Assembly: GCA_963669155.1 (NCBI GenBank)
Contig: OZ022593.1
Location: 19,020,291 to 19,084,290 of the forward strand
From: Arbacia lixula
Taxonomy: Eukaryota > Echinodermata > Echinoidea > Arbacioida > Arbaciidae
DNA: 64,000 bases
Direction of reading: 5' to 3'
Positions 23,601 to 33,576 of the stretch are shown here, in pieces. The notes under the pieces were generated by a model. It ran no database searches, was not told the origin of the DNA, and saw only the letters and a list, made by a program, of their open reading frames with translations. Made by a program: the position numbers and the translations under genes. Each line of letters opens with the position of its first letter. Within the stretch, counting starts at the first letter, position 1.

Positions 23601-26600
23601 AAAATTCTAATTTTGCTTAAAATCAGTTTCCAGTTCTATTCCTCGGATGGGAGGTCTGATTCAGTTCAGTATCATCTTTCACTTTTCATGCTGTTTAAAA
23701 TAAAATTATTTTTTTTTTACCTCCAAAAGGGACACCCTTTCTTCATGTCTTAATCCGAGCCCTAGGTAGCAACCTTCAATAATTTAGACCCCTTAAACCA
23801 TTTTTGCCAGAAGGTCACATTGAAATTAAGGTCCAATTGATGCACATGTTTATGTTGTAATCTGTTACACAAATGCAGCCTGAAATTAGTTAGAAGTTGA
23901 CAGCAACTCATTGAGCAAGAGAGATATTTGCATTCAGATTATCTTCAAGGTTTTTTTTAATCTCCTTTTAGAAAAACCCTGGGCAAACCTGTATTTTAGG
24001 GTACTGGATACAGTATCGGTTGAATAACAGCTTAAAGTTAAACTCAACAAAATTAGGTAAGTGTGAGGATCCAGTCTAGAATAGGGTTAGGGTTAGGGTA
24101 GGGTAGGGTTTAGTGAGGTTAATATGTGATTTTAGAACAATTTTATGGCCCGGAAATCTCCAAACCTAATAATTTCAATCAAGCACAGCAACTCTCAGCC
24201 ATAACATGGGTTTTAATGGCTTTTCAATATGAGTGCACACACAAAATAGCATGCATGTCCGTATTTCCCTATAATAACAAAAAGGCCAAAAAATTTCTCT
24301 ATTTAACCTCACAAAACCCTACCCTAACCCTATTCTAATTTCTAGTCTGGATTTTCACCCTAACCTAATTTTGTTGAGTTAATTCACATTGGTCCCCTGA
24401 AGTACATGTTTGCCAAACCCTGACCATTAAACAATTTATTGTGAAACTGTGTCGCAGGTGGAAAAAGAAATAGTGCATTGGTGCCCTCTACAGCACGATT
24501 CTCTGAGGCGATGTGTTTGAGCCTTGTTGAGGGCTCAGAAAATTTGTGTTTTTTATTACTTGATTCTCCATCGGGGGGGGGGGGGGGGGGGGGGTTCACC
24601 AAGCTATTGTTAGCTAAAAACGGCTTAATGCATGACTGGTGACCCTTTCTTGTGCTAAATGAGATATCACACTTTGTTCCTGTTCTATCAGAGTGGGAGT
24701 TAATTTCCAACAATCCTAATCAAATTTTACAAATTGGACTTTGCATTCAGACACTTGTTAGAAATTTTTTTTTTTTTATAAATATCAGATTTTGAAATTA
24801 AGCTGACAGGAATCAAACTCATTGAGAATCTGATTTAGCACAAAAAAGGTCACCAGTCATGCGTACAGTCGTTCATAGCTGAAAGGAAATATACTGTACT
24901 GGGAAGACAAAAAGCCTTCAAAAAATGATCGTGAGCAATCTTCTTGCCAATAAAAATCGTCTGGAATTCATGTATTGTCCATTTTAGAAACTTGCTGAAA
25001 GTTATTTGCTCTCAACTGATCCTCATGTGGCGAAATTAGTGATTAAATCACAAATCCTCAATATGTTCGGGCCTAACATTTTGGGAATTGTAATTTTATG
25101 ACATATGTGGATCATTTGATAGCAAATAACTTTTAGCAAATTTCTAAAATGGACAATACATGAATTTAAGACCATTGGTGAGAAGATTGCTGACGATCAT
25201 CCTGTTGAAGGCTTTTTGTCTTCCCAGTACAGTATATGCCCTTGGAGAAACAGCTTGGTTTTCACCAGTTAGTAGCGCTATTTCTTACCTGGTTCACGTT
25301 TGATGACCAGGGAGATCCCCACTATGGGACAGATGTCATATGATGATGGTGTATCTCGACTATCTTCCATCTTGTCAAATCCTGATGCTGAGATTACCAG
25401 AGCGTCATCTGCAATGGGAATGTTTTGTGCACAATCAGAGCTCGTCATATTCTCTTTTCAAAAGTTTCACAAAACCTATGTAAAAGAGAAACACTTGTTA
25501 TAGAGCAGTTGCTCTTCTAACTTGTTAGACAGGAATTCTGTCTTTTTTTTAGAGGTAGACTATGTTTCTTCCTAACATATTAGCATATCTTTTATGTAAT
25601 AATAAAAAAGTGCAAATACATGCTAAGGCTAAGCTAGGCTGGAGATAGCTAAAAACATCTCATTCTGGCCATTCTTTAATTAATTTTTTTTTATGTAAGT
25701 AGGGCATTCAGAAGAGCCAGATGCAACAACCTGTACAGAGACTGAATTGTCTAAGCTAGGGGTGGTATTCCGAAATGCTCAAATCTAGGATTCTCCTAAG
25801 TGGTAAACCAAAATTCCGCTCCTAAGTTTTCTCTTTATGCATATGTATGCAAATCATAAAGTTAGGAGGATTGATATTCCAGAATGTGTGTATGAATAGA
25901 TTTAGGAGAATAGTTTTGAGAAAAGTTAGGAGAGCCACCCCCTGTCTAAGCCATTCATAACACACGCAATAAAAAAGAGCAGCATTCATTTGCGTACATG
26001 ATTGATGTGCACGCACATAGTTGCGTGTCCACAGACTTAGGATGAAACCTAGGGGAAAATCTTGATGAGATGTTGTTTATTTAATTTATTAATTTATTTA
26101 ATTTCTCCTTGGCGGGTGGTTCGAAGAACGCCTGACACCTTATGCTGCGGGTACGGACCATCGACTTGAAAGATACTTGAGTGTTTGAAATGAAATCCAT
26201 ATATATGTACACAAATTATGCTCAATAAAATTAACAAAAACACAATTTGGAAGCTCTGAATATATTTGGATGGTTTTACAAATTAAGAAAATCTATAGAT
26301 ACATTCATTATTGATATCTATCTATGTATAGGGGTAATAAGAAAGAATCCAGATTTTTTTTTTTTTTTTTAAATGTATCATTTTGGAATAATGTCATAGT
26401 GTACTTACTTTGTACTCTTGTGGCAACTTTCTTCACTTTCATTGAAGTTTCAAATCCGACAGATCGCAGGGATTTCTGACCCTCAACTAGTGCTGCATGT
26501 TTCATCTGTAAGAAAAAAGAGGAGGGGAGAGAGCTACAATTAAGAGATGAAGTATATTATAAAATTGATATATAGTTATGATATATCTTGTAAAGATAGT

Positions 26601-29600
26601 ACAAGTTCCCTGACCCTGGGGGCTCCCATGAACAACTTAATCCATAAAGATATCTTTACATAATATGACTTGGCTGGAGTAGTCCAGAAAGAATATTTTT
26701 GGAATCTATATTTTTAACGGAGGGGGCTATGCCCCCCCCCCCCTTCTGGGGGGTGGTGTACCCCATTTGAACAAACTTAGATTCCCTCCCCCTAAGGATG
26801 ATCTCTACCAAGTTTGGTTGAAATTCAGCTCTTGGTTTTGGAGAAGGAGCAAAAAATGTATAGTTTACAAACGTTGTACGCCCAACGAAAAGCAACAGCA
26901 TAAGCTCACTTTGAGCTTTCAGCTCAGGTGAGCGAATAATATAATATGCAAGCTTGCATAGATTTTATGCATTACCTGTTGATGTAATTCCTCAGTTGAC
27001 TGTGTCTCATTATTGACGTCCATGTTCTCATGAAGGTCCCATTGACTACACCCAGGGGCATCTCCTGGGCCATCTCCTGGGTCACCTACTGGGTGACCTA
27101 CTGGGTCACCTCCTGGGTCACCTACTGGGTCACCTACAGGCTCCTCCTCTGGTTGTGGTTCCTGCTCATGTTCCGTGGCCTCTTCAGGCCCTTCATCTAG
27201 CGAAATTTCATTAGACACAACAGGAGTTCCAAGAAGTTCATCCAGCATCTGAGGGTGTAAAAAAGTTGACAAAAAAAGTGATAATCTCAGCTATTTAACA
27301 ACACATGTAACAGTAAACTAGAGCAATTCGACTGCCACGCAGTCGATAAATATTCCTCCGCCTCTTTTCTAGCTCTACTTAGATTTATTCTCTGAAAATA
27401 TGTATGTTTGGTGGGCAATGTACCATTGAATTCCTATGTGAAAGAAAAATATATTCTGTGTTTCCATGTTAAGCCAAGTTTGACAATGTTCATTGACCTT
27501 TGACCTCTTATCTCTTGACTTCCAATCCAATTTTATCAAATATGCCATCAGAAGTGATTCATCTCTGTACCATGTTTGGTTGGAAAGGAATGCATAATTG
27601 GAATTGGATTTATTGTGAAAAATTTCAATCAATTTTAGCCAGTTTTGGCAAAGTTCATAAATCTTTGACCTCTGACCTTTAGGAATTTTACCCAAACTTT
27701 AACCAGTCTATCCCCATGAGGTGATACATTTCTGTACCATGTTTGGTTTGAATTGAAACATCAGATTTTGATTCAATGTGAAAAAAGCCAATTTTGGCAA
27801 ATTTGACCTTTGACCTCTGACCTTTGAAAAATTTCACCAAAAATGTTATCAGTCTACTCCCAAGTAGTAATCCATCTATGTAGGCCTACCATGTTTAATG
27901 AGAATTGCATCCTTGGATTTGGATTTATTGTGAAGGTCAATTTTTGGCAATTTTTCACAAAGTTCATTGACCTTTGACCTCTGACCTTTCAGGAATTTTA
28001 TCAAAAATGTCACCAGTCTACCCCCAAGTAGTGATCCATCTTTGTACCATGTTAGATGAGAATTAATTGAATCCTTGGATTTGGATTTAATGTGAAACAG
28101 GTCAATTTTGGGCAATTTTTCACAAAGTTCATTGCACCTTTGACCTCTGACCTCAACAAGATTTGACCCCAATTTTACAAACTTCATTAGTTTTACGCAA
28201 TTCACACATGTAACAAGTATGAAGCAAATCTGGTCAACAGTTCTCAAGATATTGCCTAAACGGATTCGGGACGGACGGACGGACGGACGGACAGACAACC
28301 CAAAAACATAAACAGCGGAGGCAAAAAAAATGTATTTCTAGTAAAAGTAGGCCTACTAGTCGTGTCATCATGTGCCATTTCCTACACAGATTTCCAGATT
28401 TACGTAATTAAGTAGTGTGAAAAATTTAAAGTTATTTTCAATTGCAACAATCAAAATTTCCATGATTACAACTAGGTAGGTATCACTGGCATTAAAATGA
28501 GCCTCGCCAAATGGTATCGCACAATAACATGCATGCGCAACTAGCCCCGGGATCGGGACTGCTACGCGACGATCTAGCCGTGACTAGCCGACCCTATTTT
28601 TAGCGCATGCAGAGCAGTGAGCCGAGGCTGAGCGAATATTTCTTCGCAATTTACAGGATTAAAGACAGCCAGTCCCTTTTTCAGATCACCACAAAACCAT
28701 CAAAACATTGGCAAAACATAAAAAAGTGTTAGCAAGCTCTATATTCACAATTTGAAACTGATACGTAGTGTAAAATTCAAATAATGCACATAAACAAAGT
28801 CTGATTGATAGTCTTTACCTCAGGCTCTTAGCAGTTTGTGTTGAAATATCTGCTTTATTGATTAATCTGTTTATTAAATTAGAAAACGCATTATGAAAAA
28901 AATTGTTCTATAGAAGGAATAGCAATCCCGTACAATAGAGGACCAGGGTGCATCGCACATATATAATGCACGCAAATGGGAACACTGCAATACCGATTGT
29001 CGTCGGCAGAAAGTGACCTAGAAATCACTTTTTTTGACGAATTAAGCAGTGAAAATTTTGTCTAGGGTTAGGGTTAGGGTCAGTGTTAGGTTCAGAATTA
29101 GGTTTAGGGTTAGGGTTTAGGGTCAGGGTTAGGTTTAGGGTTAAAATTCATAAAATTAGTGGGATACCCTGGTCCCCTATTGTACGGGATTGCCGAAGGA
29201 ATCATCTCCAAAGTATGGTAGTTACTCATAAAATTAGGATTTCACACACGCATAATAACCACATAGATACTGTAACAAAGACTAATACTTTTTTCGTAGT
29301 ACGAAAAAAGTCGGTTTGAAATTTAACGGCTGAAATTTTTTACACATACAGAAAGCTTCAACGTGCTATATTCTTAGAAATGGTCTTGAATCACACTTTC
29401 TTCATTTTACGATCGTGATTGACGATTTCAAATTTTAAGCTTGCAAAAGGGACGGACAATCTTTAATATAAGAAAAGCAAAACAACGAGGTATACGAACC
29501 ATGATTTTCTTCCTTTTATCAAATGCTGGTCTGCTCCTTTTCTCCTCCTTTTCTTGGGTAGGCCCATTGGTCGGGAGATTAATGACGGGGACCGCATCCA

Positions 29601-29844
29601 ACTTCAACTTCCTCCTGAACTTAATGTTGAACTCCGCATACAGTCCCGCCGGCTCGTAGGCATCGTCGGGGAAGTGAGCGCCGCAAATTACGCTACTGTC
29701 GCTGGGGCCTTTCCAATTCGCACGAGTCAGCCTTACTCTCGCTGACCAAATTCGCCGTAAATTGTCATCTTTTGGGAAGAAGTGCAGGCTCACACCATTT
29801 TTGGAGGTGTTACTACACCCTGCCACTATGCACCTCTTCGGCAT
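19350..29844 (-). CDS. THAP domain plus 14 C2H2 zinc-finger protein (seven coding exons)
   Basis: Exons on the minus strand are 29844-29500, 27248-26976, 26505-26409, 25408-25289, 22241-22134, 21814-21707 and 20689-19350. They total 2391 nt and join in frame to 796 residues ending at TGA (19352-19350). Architecture: THAP zinc domain (1-91), basic stretch (101-113), acidic GDP-repeat linker, a basic segment, three cassette exons ending in EPG, then 14 C2H2 fingers. THAP domains bind DNA through a C2CH zinc centre and C2H2 arrays bind longer sites, so a nuclear DNA-binding regulator or a domesticated-transposase derivative is expected. Splice phases agree throughout (0,0,1,1,1,1). Introns are full of foldback elements. 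Targets cannot be deduced. Main uncertainties are the exon 1 donor and possible missed cassettes. Confidence 0.85.
21499..21664. mobile_element. Foldback element family C, copy 2
   Basis: ACTTACCATCAGTGATAACT pairs with GTTACCATTGATGGTAAG around a GAGCTCATT core. The ends read GGGCCATGTTGC and GCAACATGGTCC. It lies in the last intron of the THAP/C2H2 gene, 43 bp from exon 6. Confidence 0.7.
21707..21814 (-). CDS. THAP/C2H2 gene exon 6: cassette exon C ending IKREPG
   Basis: The exon has 108 nt, phase 1-1, with acceptor CATCACAG and donor GAACCAG|GTAAGA. It ends in IIKREPG, again a perfect hydrophobic-K-x-E site followed by proline. It is nearly identical at its 3' end to exon 4. Confidence 0.8.
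22134..22241 (-). CDS. THAP/C2H2 gene exon 5: cassette exon B ending IQHEPG
   Basis: The exon has 108 nt, phase 1-1, with acceptor TTTTGCAG and donor GAACCAG|GTTAGA. It keeps the D-x-I/V-x-T/S start, the TSSPYD motif and the EPG end. The position equivalent to the SUMO-acceptor lysine is glutamine (IQHE), so this copy has lost the consensus. Confidence 0.8.
22941..23309. mobile_element. TA-flanked foldback MITE family A, copy 1
   Basis: The element runs from AAGGGCATATACTGTACTGG to its inverted complement, about 369 bp, and is an almost perfect hairpin with long arms. TA dinucleotides flank both ends (22939-22940 and 23310-23311), as expected for a Tc1/mariner-type TA target duplication. It lies in the intron between exons 4 and 5 of the THAP/C2H2 gene. 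Confidence 0.85.
24038..24382. mobile_element. Foldback element with telomere-like arms
   Basis: The arm TTAAACTCAACAAAATTAGG is mirrored by CCTAATTTTGTTGAGTTAA. Internal parts of the arms hold GGGTTAGGGTTAGGG and CCCTACCCTAACCC. The loop is about 165 bp with no coding capacity. It lies in the same THAP/C2H2 intron as the family A copies. Confidence 0.75.
24883..25243. mobile_element. TA-type foldback MITE family A, copy 2 (degraded left end)
   Basis: It shares ATACTGTACTGGGAAG, TTGCTGAAAGTTATTTGCTC and TCTTCCCAGTACAGTATATG with copy 1. The flanking TA has been lost by mutation. It ends 46 bp from the donor of THAP/C2H2 exon 4. Confidence 0.8.
25289..25408 (-). CDS. THAP/C2H2 gene exon 4: cassette exon A ending IKREPG
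   Basis: The exon has 120 nt and is symmetric (phase 1-1), with acceptor CATTGCAG and donor GAACCAG|GTAAGA. It contains TPSSYD and ends in VIKREPG, where IKRE matches the SUMO consensus (hydrophobic-K-x-E). It is paralogous to exons 5 and 6. An intronic block about 250-350 bp upstream of it (25650-25755) is repeated upstream of exon 6. Confidence 0.8.
25756..25943. mobile_element. Short foldback element
   Basis: AGGGGTGGTATTCCGAAATG near the left end faces AGGAGAGCCACCCCCT at the right. Inside, CTAGGATTCTCCTAAG and TTAGGAGAATAG-type words are in inverted orientation. It lies in the intron between exons 3 and 4 of the THAP/C2H2 gene. Confidence 0.5.
26409..26505 (-). CDS. THAP/C2H2 gene exon 3: basic linker
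   Basis: The exon has 97 nt, phase 0 in and phase 1 out, with acceptor TTTCTTACAG and donor CAAA|GTAAGT. It encodes a Lys/Arg-rich segment (MKVKKVATR). No known domain is recognised. It is needed to move the frame from phase 0 to the phase 1 used by all later introns. Confidence 0.75.
26690..26940 (-). mobile_element. Dispersed element ending AGCTCACTTTGAGCTTTCAG
   Basis: The stretch holds a G/C-run hairpin (GGAGGGGGCTATGCCCCCC), the sentence-like segment ACCAAGTTTGGTTGAAATTC and the hairpin AGCTCACTTTGAGCTTTCAG. The combination looks like a short non-autonomous element. Only one copy is in the window, so the boundaries are approximate. Confidence 0.45.
26976..27248 (-). CDS. THAP/C2H2 gene exon 2: acidic linker with GDP repeats
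   Basis: The exon has 91 codons, phase 0-0, with acceptor ACCCTCAG and donor CAACAG|GTAATG. It is Glu/Asp-rich (residues 10-37 of the exon), followed by a short tandem repeat of V-G-D-P and G-D-P units from a 12-15 bp minisatellite (TGGGTCACCTAC on the plus strand). It is probably a disordered acidic region. Confidence 0.8.
27317..28330 (-). mobile_element. (CCGT)n-headed tandem-repeat element family I, reverse copy
   Basis: Read on the minus strand it starts at GCCTCCGC, passes through (CCGT)n and several roughly 170-bp units containing AGGTCAAAGGTCA-type words, and ends GGCGGAGG...GACTGCGTGGCAGTCG...TTGCTCTAG. The same end-to-end order occurs at 51590-52753. The inverted GCCTCCGC/GCGGAGGC termini mark its edges. 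It lies in intron 1 of the THAP/C2H2 gene. Confidence 0.75.
28922..29193. mobile_element. Foldback element with telomere-like core
   Basis: GCAATCCCGTACAATAG plus GGACCAGGGT at the left is mirrored by ACCCTGGTCC plus CTATTGTACGGGATTGC at the right. Between them at 29063-29142 lies a run of imperfect TTAGGG repeats. It lies in intron 1 of the THAP/C2H2 gene. Confidence 0.75.
29500..29844 (-). CDS. THAP/C2H2 gene exon 1: THAP domain
   Basis: This exon encodes residues 1-115, starting at the ATG complementary to 29842-29844. The THAP signature is complete: C5-x4-C10, P24, W33, C54-x2-H57 followed by F, and an AVP box at 84-86. Residues 100-113 are Lys/Arg-rich and could form a bipartite nuclear localisation signal. 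The chosen donor is ATG|GTTCGT at 29500/29499, which keeps phase 0 with exon 2. A nearby GTATAC is a weaker alternative. Confidence 0.85.
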
Positions 29845-29869
29845 TTCCTCTTGAATTCTTCCAATTGGA

Positions 29870-30040
29870 GGCAAATTACATGGCCAATTCTTCGACAAAG
29901 CAATACAAAACACGGGCGTTCAACACAGAGCTCGGAAAGCACGTTCCCCGGCCCGGCCCGGCCCCTGCTGCGCTCAAGTGACATCATGATTGACAGCGAT
30001 CGCGTGAAACAGAGTTTGTTTTATGGGCGGGGCTTAGAAA
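29870..30040. promoter_or_regulatory. Probable promoter region of the THAP/C2H2 gene
   Basis: The sequence immediately upstream of the THAP start codon is CpG-rich for this window. It includes GGCCCGGCCCGGCCCC near 29950-29965, a TGACATCA element near 29979 and a GC box GGGCGGGGC at 30025-30033 (Sp1-type). No TATA box is seen. It could also fire in the plus direction towards the CDS gene, but no first exon of that gene has been identified. Confidence 0.45.
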
Positions 30041-30488
30041 CTCTAAAATGGCTTATTTACGACGGAAAATCACATTTCTGTTATTAAACGATATATTCAA
30101 GTGAAAATACTTTTGAAAAGCTGTTGATATGACATGTCTAAGCAATTTAAAGACCAGAAAATATGTTGTTTTGTTGTTTTAAAGAGAAACTTTTTCAAGC
30201 AAAAGGTTTTAGTTTTTCTCATATATGTTTACTTAGAATGTATTATATATGACATAATCTCTATAAACTTTCACTCGGGGTCCAATGTACACAAGCCCTG
30301 CTTCTTTTTGGACCTCTCAAAAAAAAATATATTAATTCTACGAATAGTTGTGTTTATTGTTTCTTGTTATTATGGGGGTGGGAAGGGGCTGATCTACAAT
30401 TACCAGGGCAGATCAAATACGCAGGGTTTTTTTTTTAAATGGATGGTCATAGGCTTATGGGGCTAGTATGGTTCTGCGCGGTGTGTGC

Positions 30489-30519
<31 letters not shown>

Positions 30520-31192
30520 TGTGTGTGTGGGGGGGGGGGGGGTGTTTGCACCAGAATAGGAGCAATTGAAACCTCCAACAGGGGCGTCGATTCCCTTTTT
30601 TTTTGGCTGGGGGGGGGGGGGGGGGGGGCAAAACAGCCATCCGCAGCCATCGTCTCAGGCAGCAATTGCTCAGACAAAATTAAAATCAACTAGCTTTGAT
30701 CCACCTTATTTATTTTTCGGACTAACCAACCTTCGTACATACGAACGTTATTTCGTTTTCGGACTAACGAATCTTCGGTGGGGGTAGGGTGGAGGTAGGG
30801 GGATTTTGTTATCAACGAAGGCAGTTTTAAAACGTTCTAAAAAAAAAAAAGTTAAGTTCAAACTTGAACGTTTTAAAAACGTTCATTTAGGGCGGAGACG
30901 TACAGGACCTAAAAAACACGTTTTGAAAACGTGCTGAAAAACGTTTGGTGTTTGCTGTGAGGCCTCCACAGACACATGGTGCCAGGAAAAACCTGAAGTG
31001 TTTCACCAAGTTGTTCTAGCTAAAGCTAAGAACGACTTTACGCACGAATTGTACGTGACCCTTAGTAGTACCCAAATTGTTCCTGTTTTAACATATTGCT
31101 AGTCAATTTCCAACAACCCTAATCAATTCGACAAGTCCATAAACTTATTTTATATATTCAGAATATTGTTAACAAACAGGAATCTTAATTTA

Positions 31193-31392
31193 NNNNNNNN
31201 NNNNNNNNNNNNNNNNNNNNNNNNNNNNNNNNNNNNNNNNNNNNNNNNNNNNNNNNNNNNNNNNNNNNNNNNNNNNNNNNNNNNNNNNNNNNNNNNNNNN
31301 NNNNNNNNNNNNNNNNNNNNNNNNNNNNNNNNNNNNNNNNNNNNNNNNNNNNNNNNNNNNNNNNNNNNNNNNNNNNNNNNNNNNNNNNNNNN
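31193..31392. other. Assembly gap (200 N)
   Basis: There are exactly 200 consecutive N bases, a conventional placeholder size, so the true length is unknown. The left flank (about 30985-31190) resembles part of the repeat at 24595-24770 (TTTCCAACAA/CCTAATCAA words), so the gap probably fell in repeat DNA. Confidence 0.95.
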
Positions 31393-32848
31393 CGAAAAAT
31401 GAGTCTCTGTAGGACGTTGGATCCGCTGAGATTGCATCTGGCTCCCCTATCTAGACTCGGGGGGTATGTCCAAAAATGTAATTTTGATTAAAAAATGCCC
31501 TGAATGAGATGGTTATTCCTGTCTAGTATGTGGCCTAGGTCTATGTCTTGGTCCTGGAAAGACTAGATACGACTAGCCCAAATCTGTAAATGTATAGAAG
31601 TTGTAGTGATTGATAGTTAGAAACATGTCTAGACTAGACTCTCGATCGGCAGAGTATGGACCTGTTTCTACATTAGAATGCCAGTGACATCTCACTTGGA
31701 CTTTTTTTGGAGCTCACGCTAGCATGAATGATGCTTACTAGAAACCGTTTCTTGAAAAGAATACTACAGTAAGTCAGATATCAGTGACATCTCATGTATC
31801 GATACTGGATTGTAATTTTCAGACAAATTGATAGCCTTTCTCACGAAACTCTGCAATAATTGATAAAATATCAGGTTGAAATATGAAATGGTAATTTTGT
31901 TAAAATATGGGGTGATATGTTGTTTAAAATGTTGATAATCCTATGGCTTGATGTATAACACATCATTTTCATGAAGATTATTGTGATATCAATCTCTCAT
32001 TTTCTTCTGTTTAATCAATTCATGTGGATTTTCTTTCATGCTTTTCATTTTGGTCATATTCGTGTGTAAAGATACCATGTTAATGAGGTTAGAGTTGTCA
32101 TCGTGTCGAGAAACGCGCCCTACACCTGTATGTAAATAAATGGAGAGAGAGGGGCCATCTCTTAAGTCAAGAGTGATGCTTTGTCATCGGGTGTGTTTAA
32201 CAACCTTCAAGTTCAACAAACTATAAATGCACCCATAGATGATGCATTTAGTGTATCAATAGTCTTCAGTTAACCTTTCTAATCATGTTGGAAAACACCC
32301 AGTAGGCTAGAAATGAGTTGATATACTCGGCACATATTAATTATTGATGCATGCATGTTAGGTGATTTATTTAAGTGTTAGGTGGTCGCTAGTACTACAA
32401 ACATGCAAGGTGAAATTCTTCTTACATGTATGTACATTGACATCAGATTTAGACACAGATGCAATTCAGTCAATACAGGGATTATAAGTAATCACAACCC
32501 TTCTCCTATCCCTAAACCTAATCCTTGTCATATTATATCCTTAACCCTACTGTCTCAACCAATATGTAGCTGCTGTGATGGACTGAAAAGGAATTAGAAT
32601 CTGTTGAAGTCATCCATGCTGAAACATGCTCAGCTGCTAGAGACATTGATATCGATGGCTATGACTAGATTATATTTAATATTTAAGGGAAATGTCACCG
32701 TTTTAGATATGAAGAGGTTCTAAATAGATTTCTACAATCTTTTCAGCTCCGAAATGTGCATCAATTTACTTTGTGGTGCAAAAACAGTATCGACTAATGA
32801 TCAGTAATACCCGGTACTGTGTACCGATCGGTAATAGGGTCCTTGGCT

Positions 32849-33052
32849 ATACTCCAGCTCAAAGGAATTGGCATAGGGAAAGGGGAAGAGAGGGAAAGAG
32901 CCGCAGTTTTAAACCGCTGTATATTTTGTCCAGTTCAGCATGAAACATGCTTTTTAGGCTGAAGCATCGTGTTAAATGCTGAACTGGACAAAATATACCA
33001 CAGTTTAAAACTGCGACTCCTTCCCTTTCTTCCCTATGGGATGTGGAGTACA
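32849..33052. mobile_element. Foldback MITE family D, copy 1
   Basis: Arms AGCTCAAAGGAATTGGCATA, then AGCCGCAGTTTTAAACC and TATTTTGTCCAGTTCAGCAT, are mirrored on the right by ATGCTGAACTGGACAAAATA and TTTAAAACTGCGACTCC. The right end is partly eroded. Confidence 0.8.
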
Positions 33053-33135
33053 AATGTAGTTACTTGAACACAATTGAGTCTGTTGACATAGATCCGCATA
33101 CATCTGGTATCAAAGACTATGCTCTCTCAGGTTGT

Positions 33136-33157
33136 CCCCCCCCCCCCCCCCCCCCCC
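33136..33157. repeat. Poly-C run (22 bases)
   Basis: An uninterrupted C-run. Similar mononucleotide G/C runs of 18-25 bases occur at 10251, 15064, 24573, 30611, 39012, 44334 and 56786. Confidence 0.95.
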
Positions 33158-33346
33158 TCACAGGGGTTATTGCGTGAATTGAATACGTACCAAACTCTTA
33201 CCGGAAGTATGCGTCCCAAGAGCAATCGATCAGATCAGGTGATATCGTTTGATATCGGCTATGCGAATAGAGAAATAGAGATAGAGGAATTTCATTTTAA
33301 AATGATACAGATCCATTAACATTGACCAGTTTGTGATTTTGTGATG

Positions 33347-33576
33347 TACACTCCAGCTGAAAGGAATTGGCATAGGGAAAGGGAAAGGGAAGAAATGGAA
33401 GGAGCCGCAGTTTTAAACCGTGGTATATTTTGTCCAGTTCAGCGTGAAACATGATGTTTTAGCCTAAAAAGCATCATGTTTCATGCTGAACTGGACAAAG
33501 TATACCATGGTTTAAAGCTGCGGGTCCTTCCCTTTCGTCCCTTTCCCTATGCCAATTCCTTTCAGCTGGAGTGTAC
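33347..33576. mobile_element. Foldback MITE family D, copy 2 (intact)
   Basis: This is the best-preserved copy. TACACTCCAGCTGAAAGGAA at the left is mirrored by TTCCTTTCAGCTGGAGTGTA at the right, so nearly the whole 230 bp folds into one hairpin with a short loop around ATGTTTTAGCC. There is no coding capacity. Confidence 0.88.

Noticed and set aside
29063-29142. TTAGGG-like repeats considered as a chromosome end
   Set aside because: They are short, degenerate, internal to a foldback element and flanked by single-copy genes on both sides.
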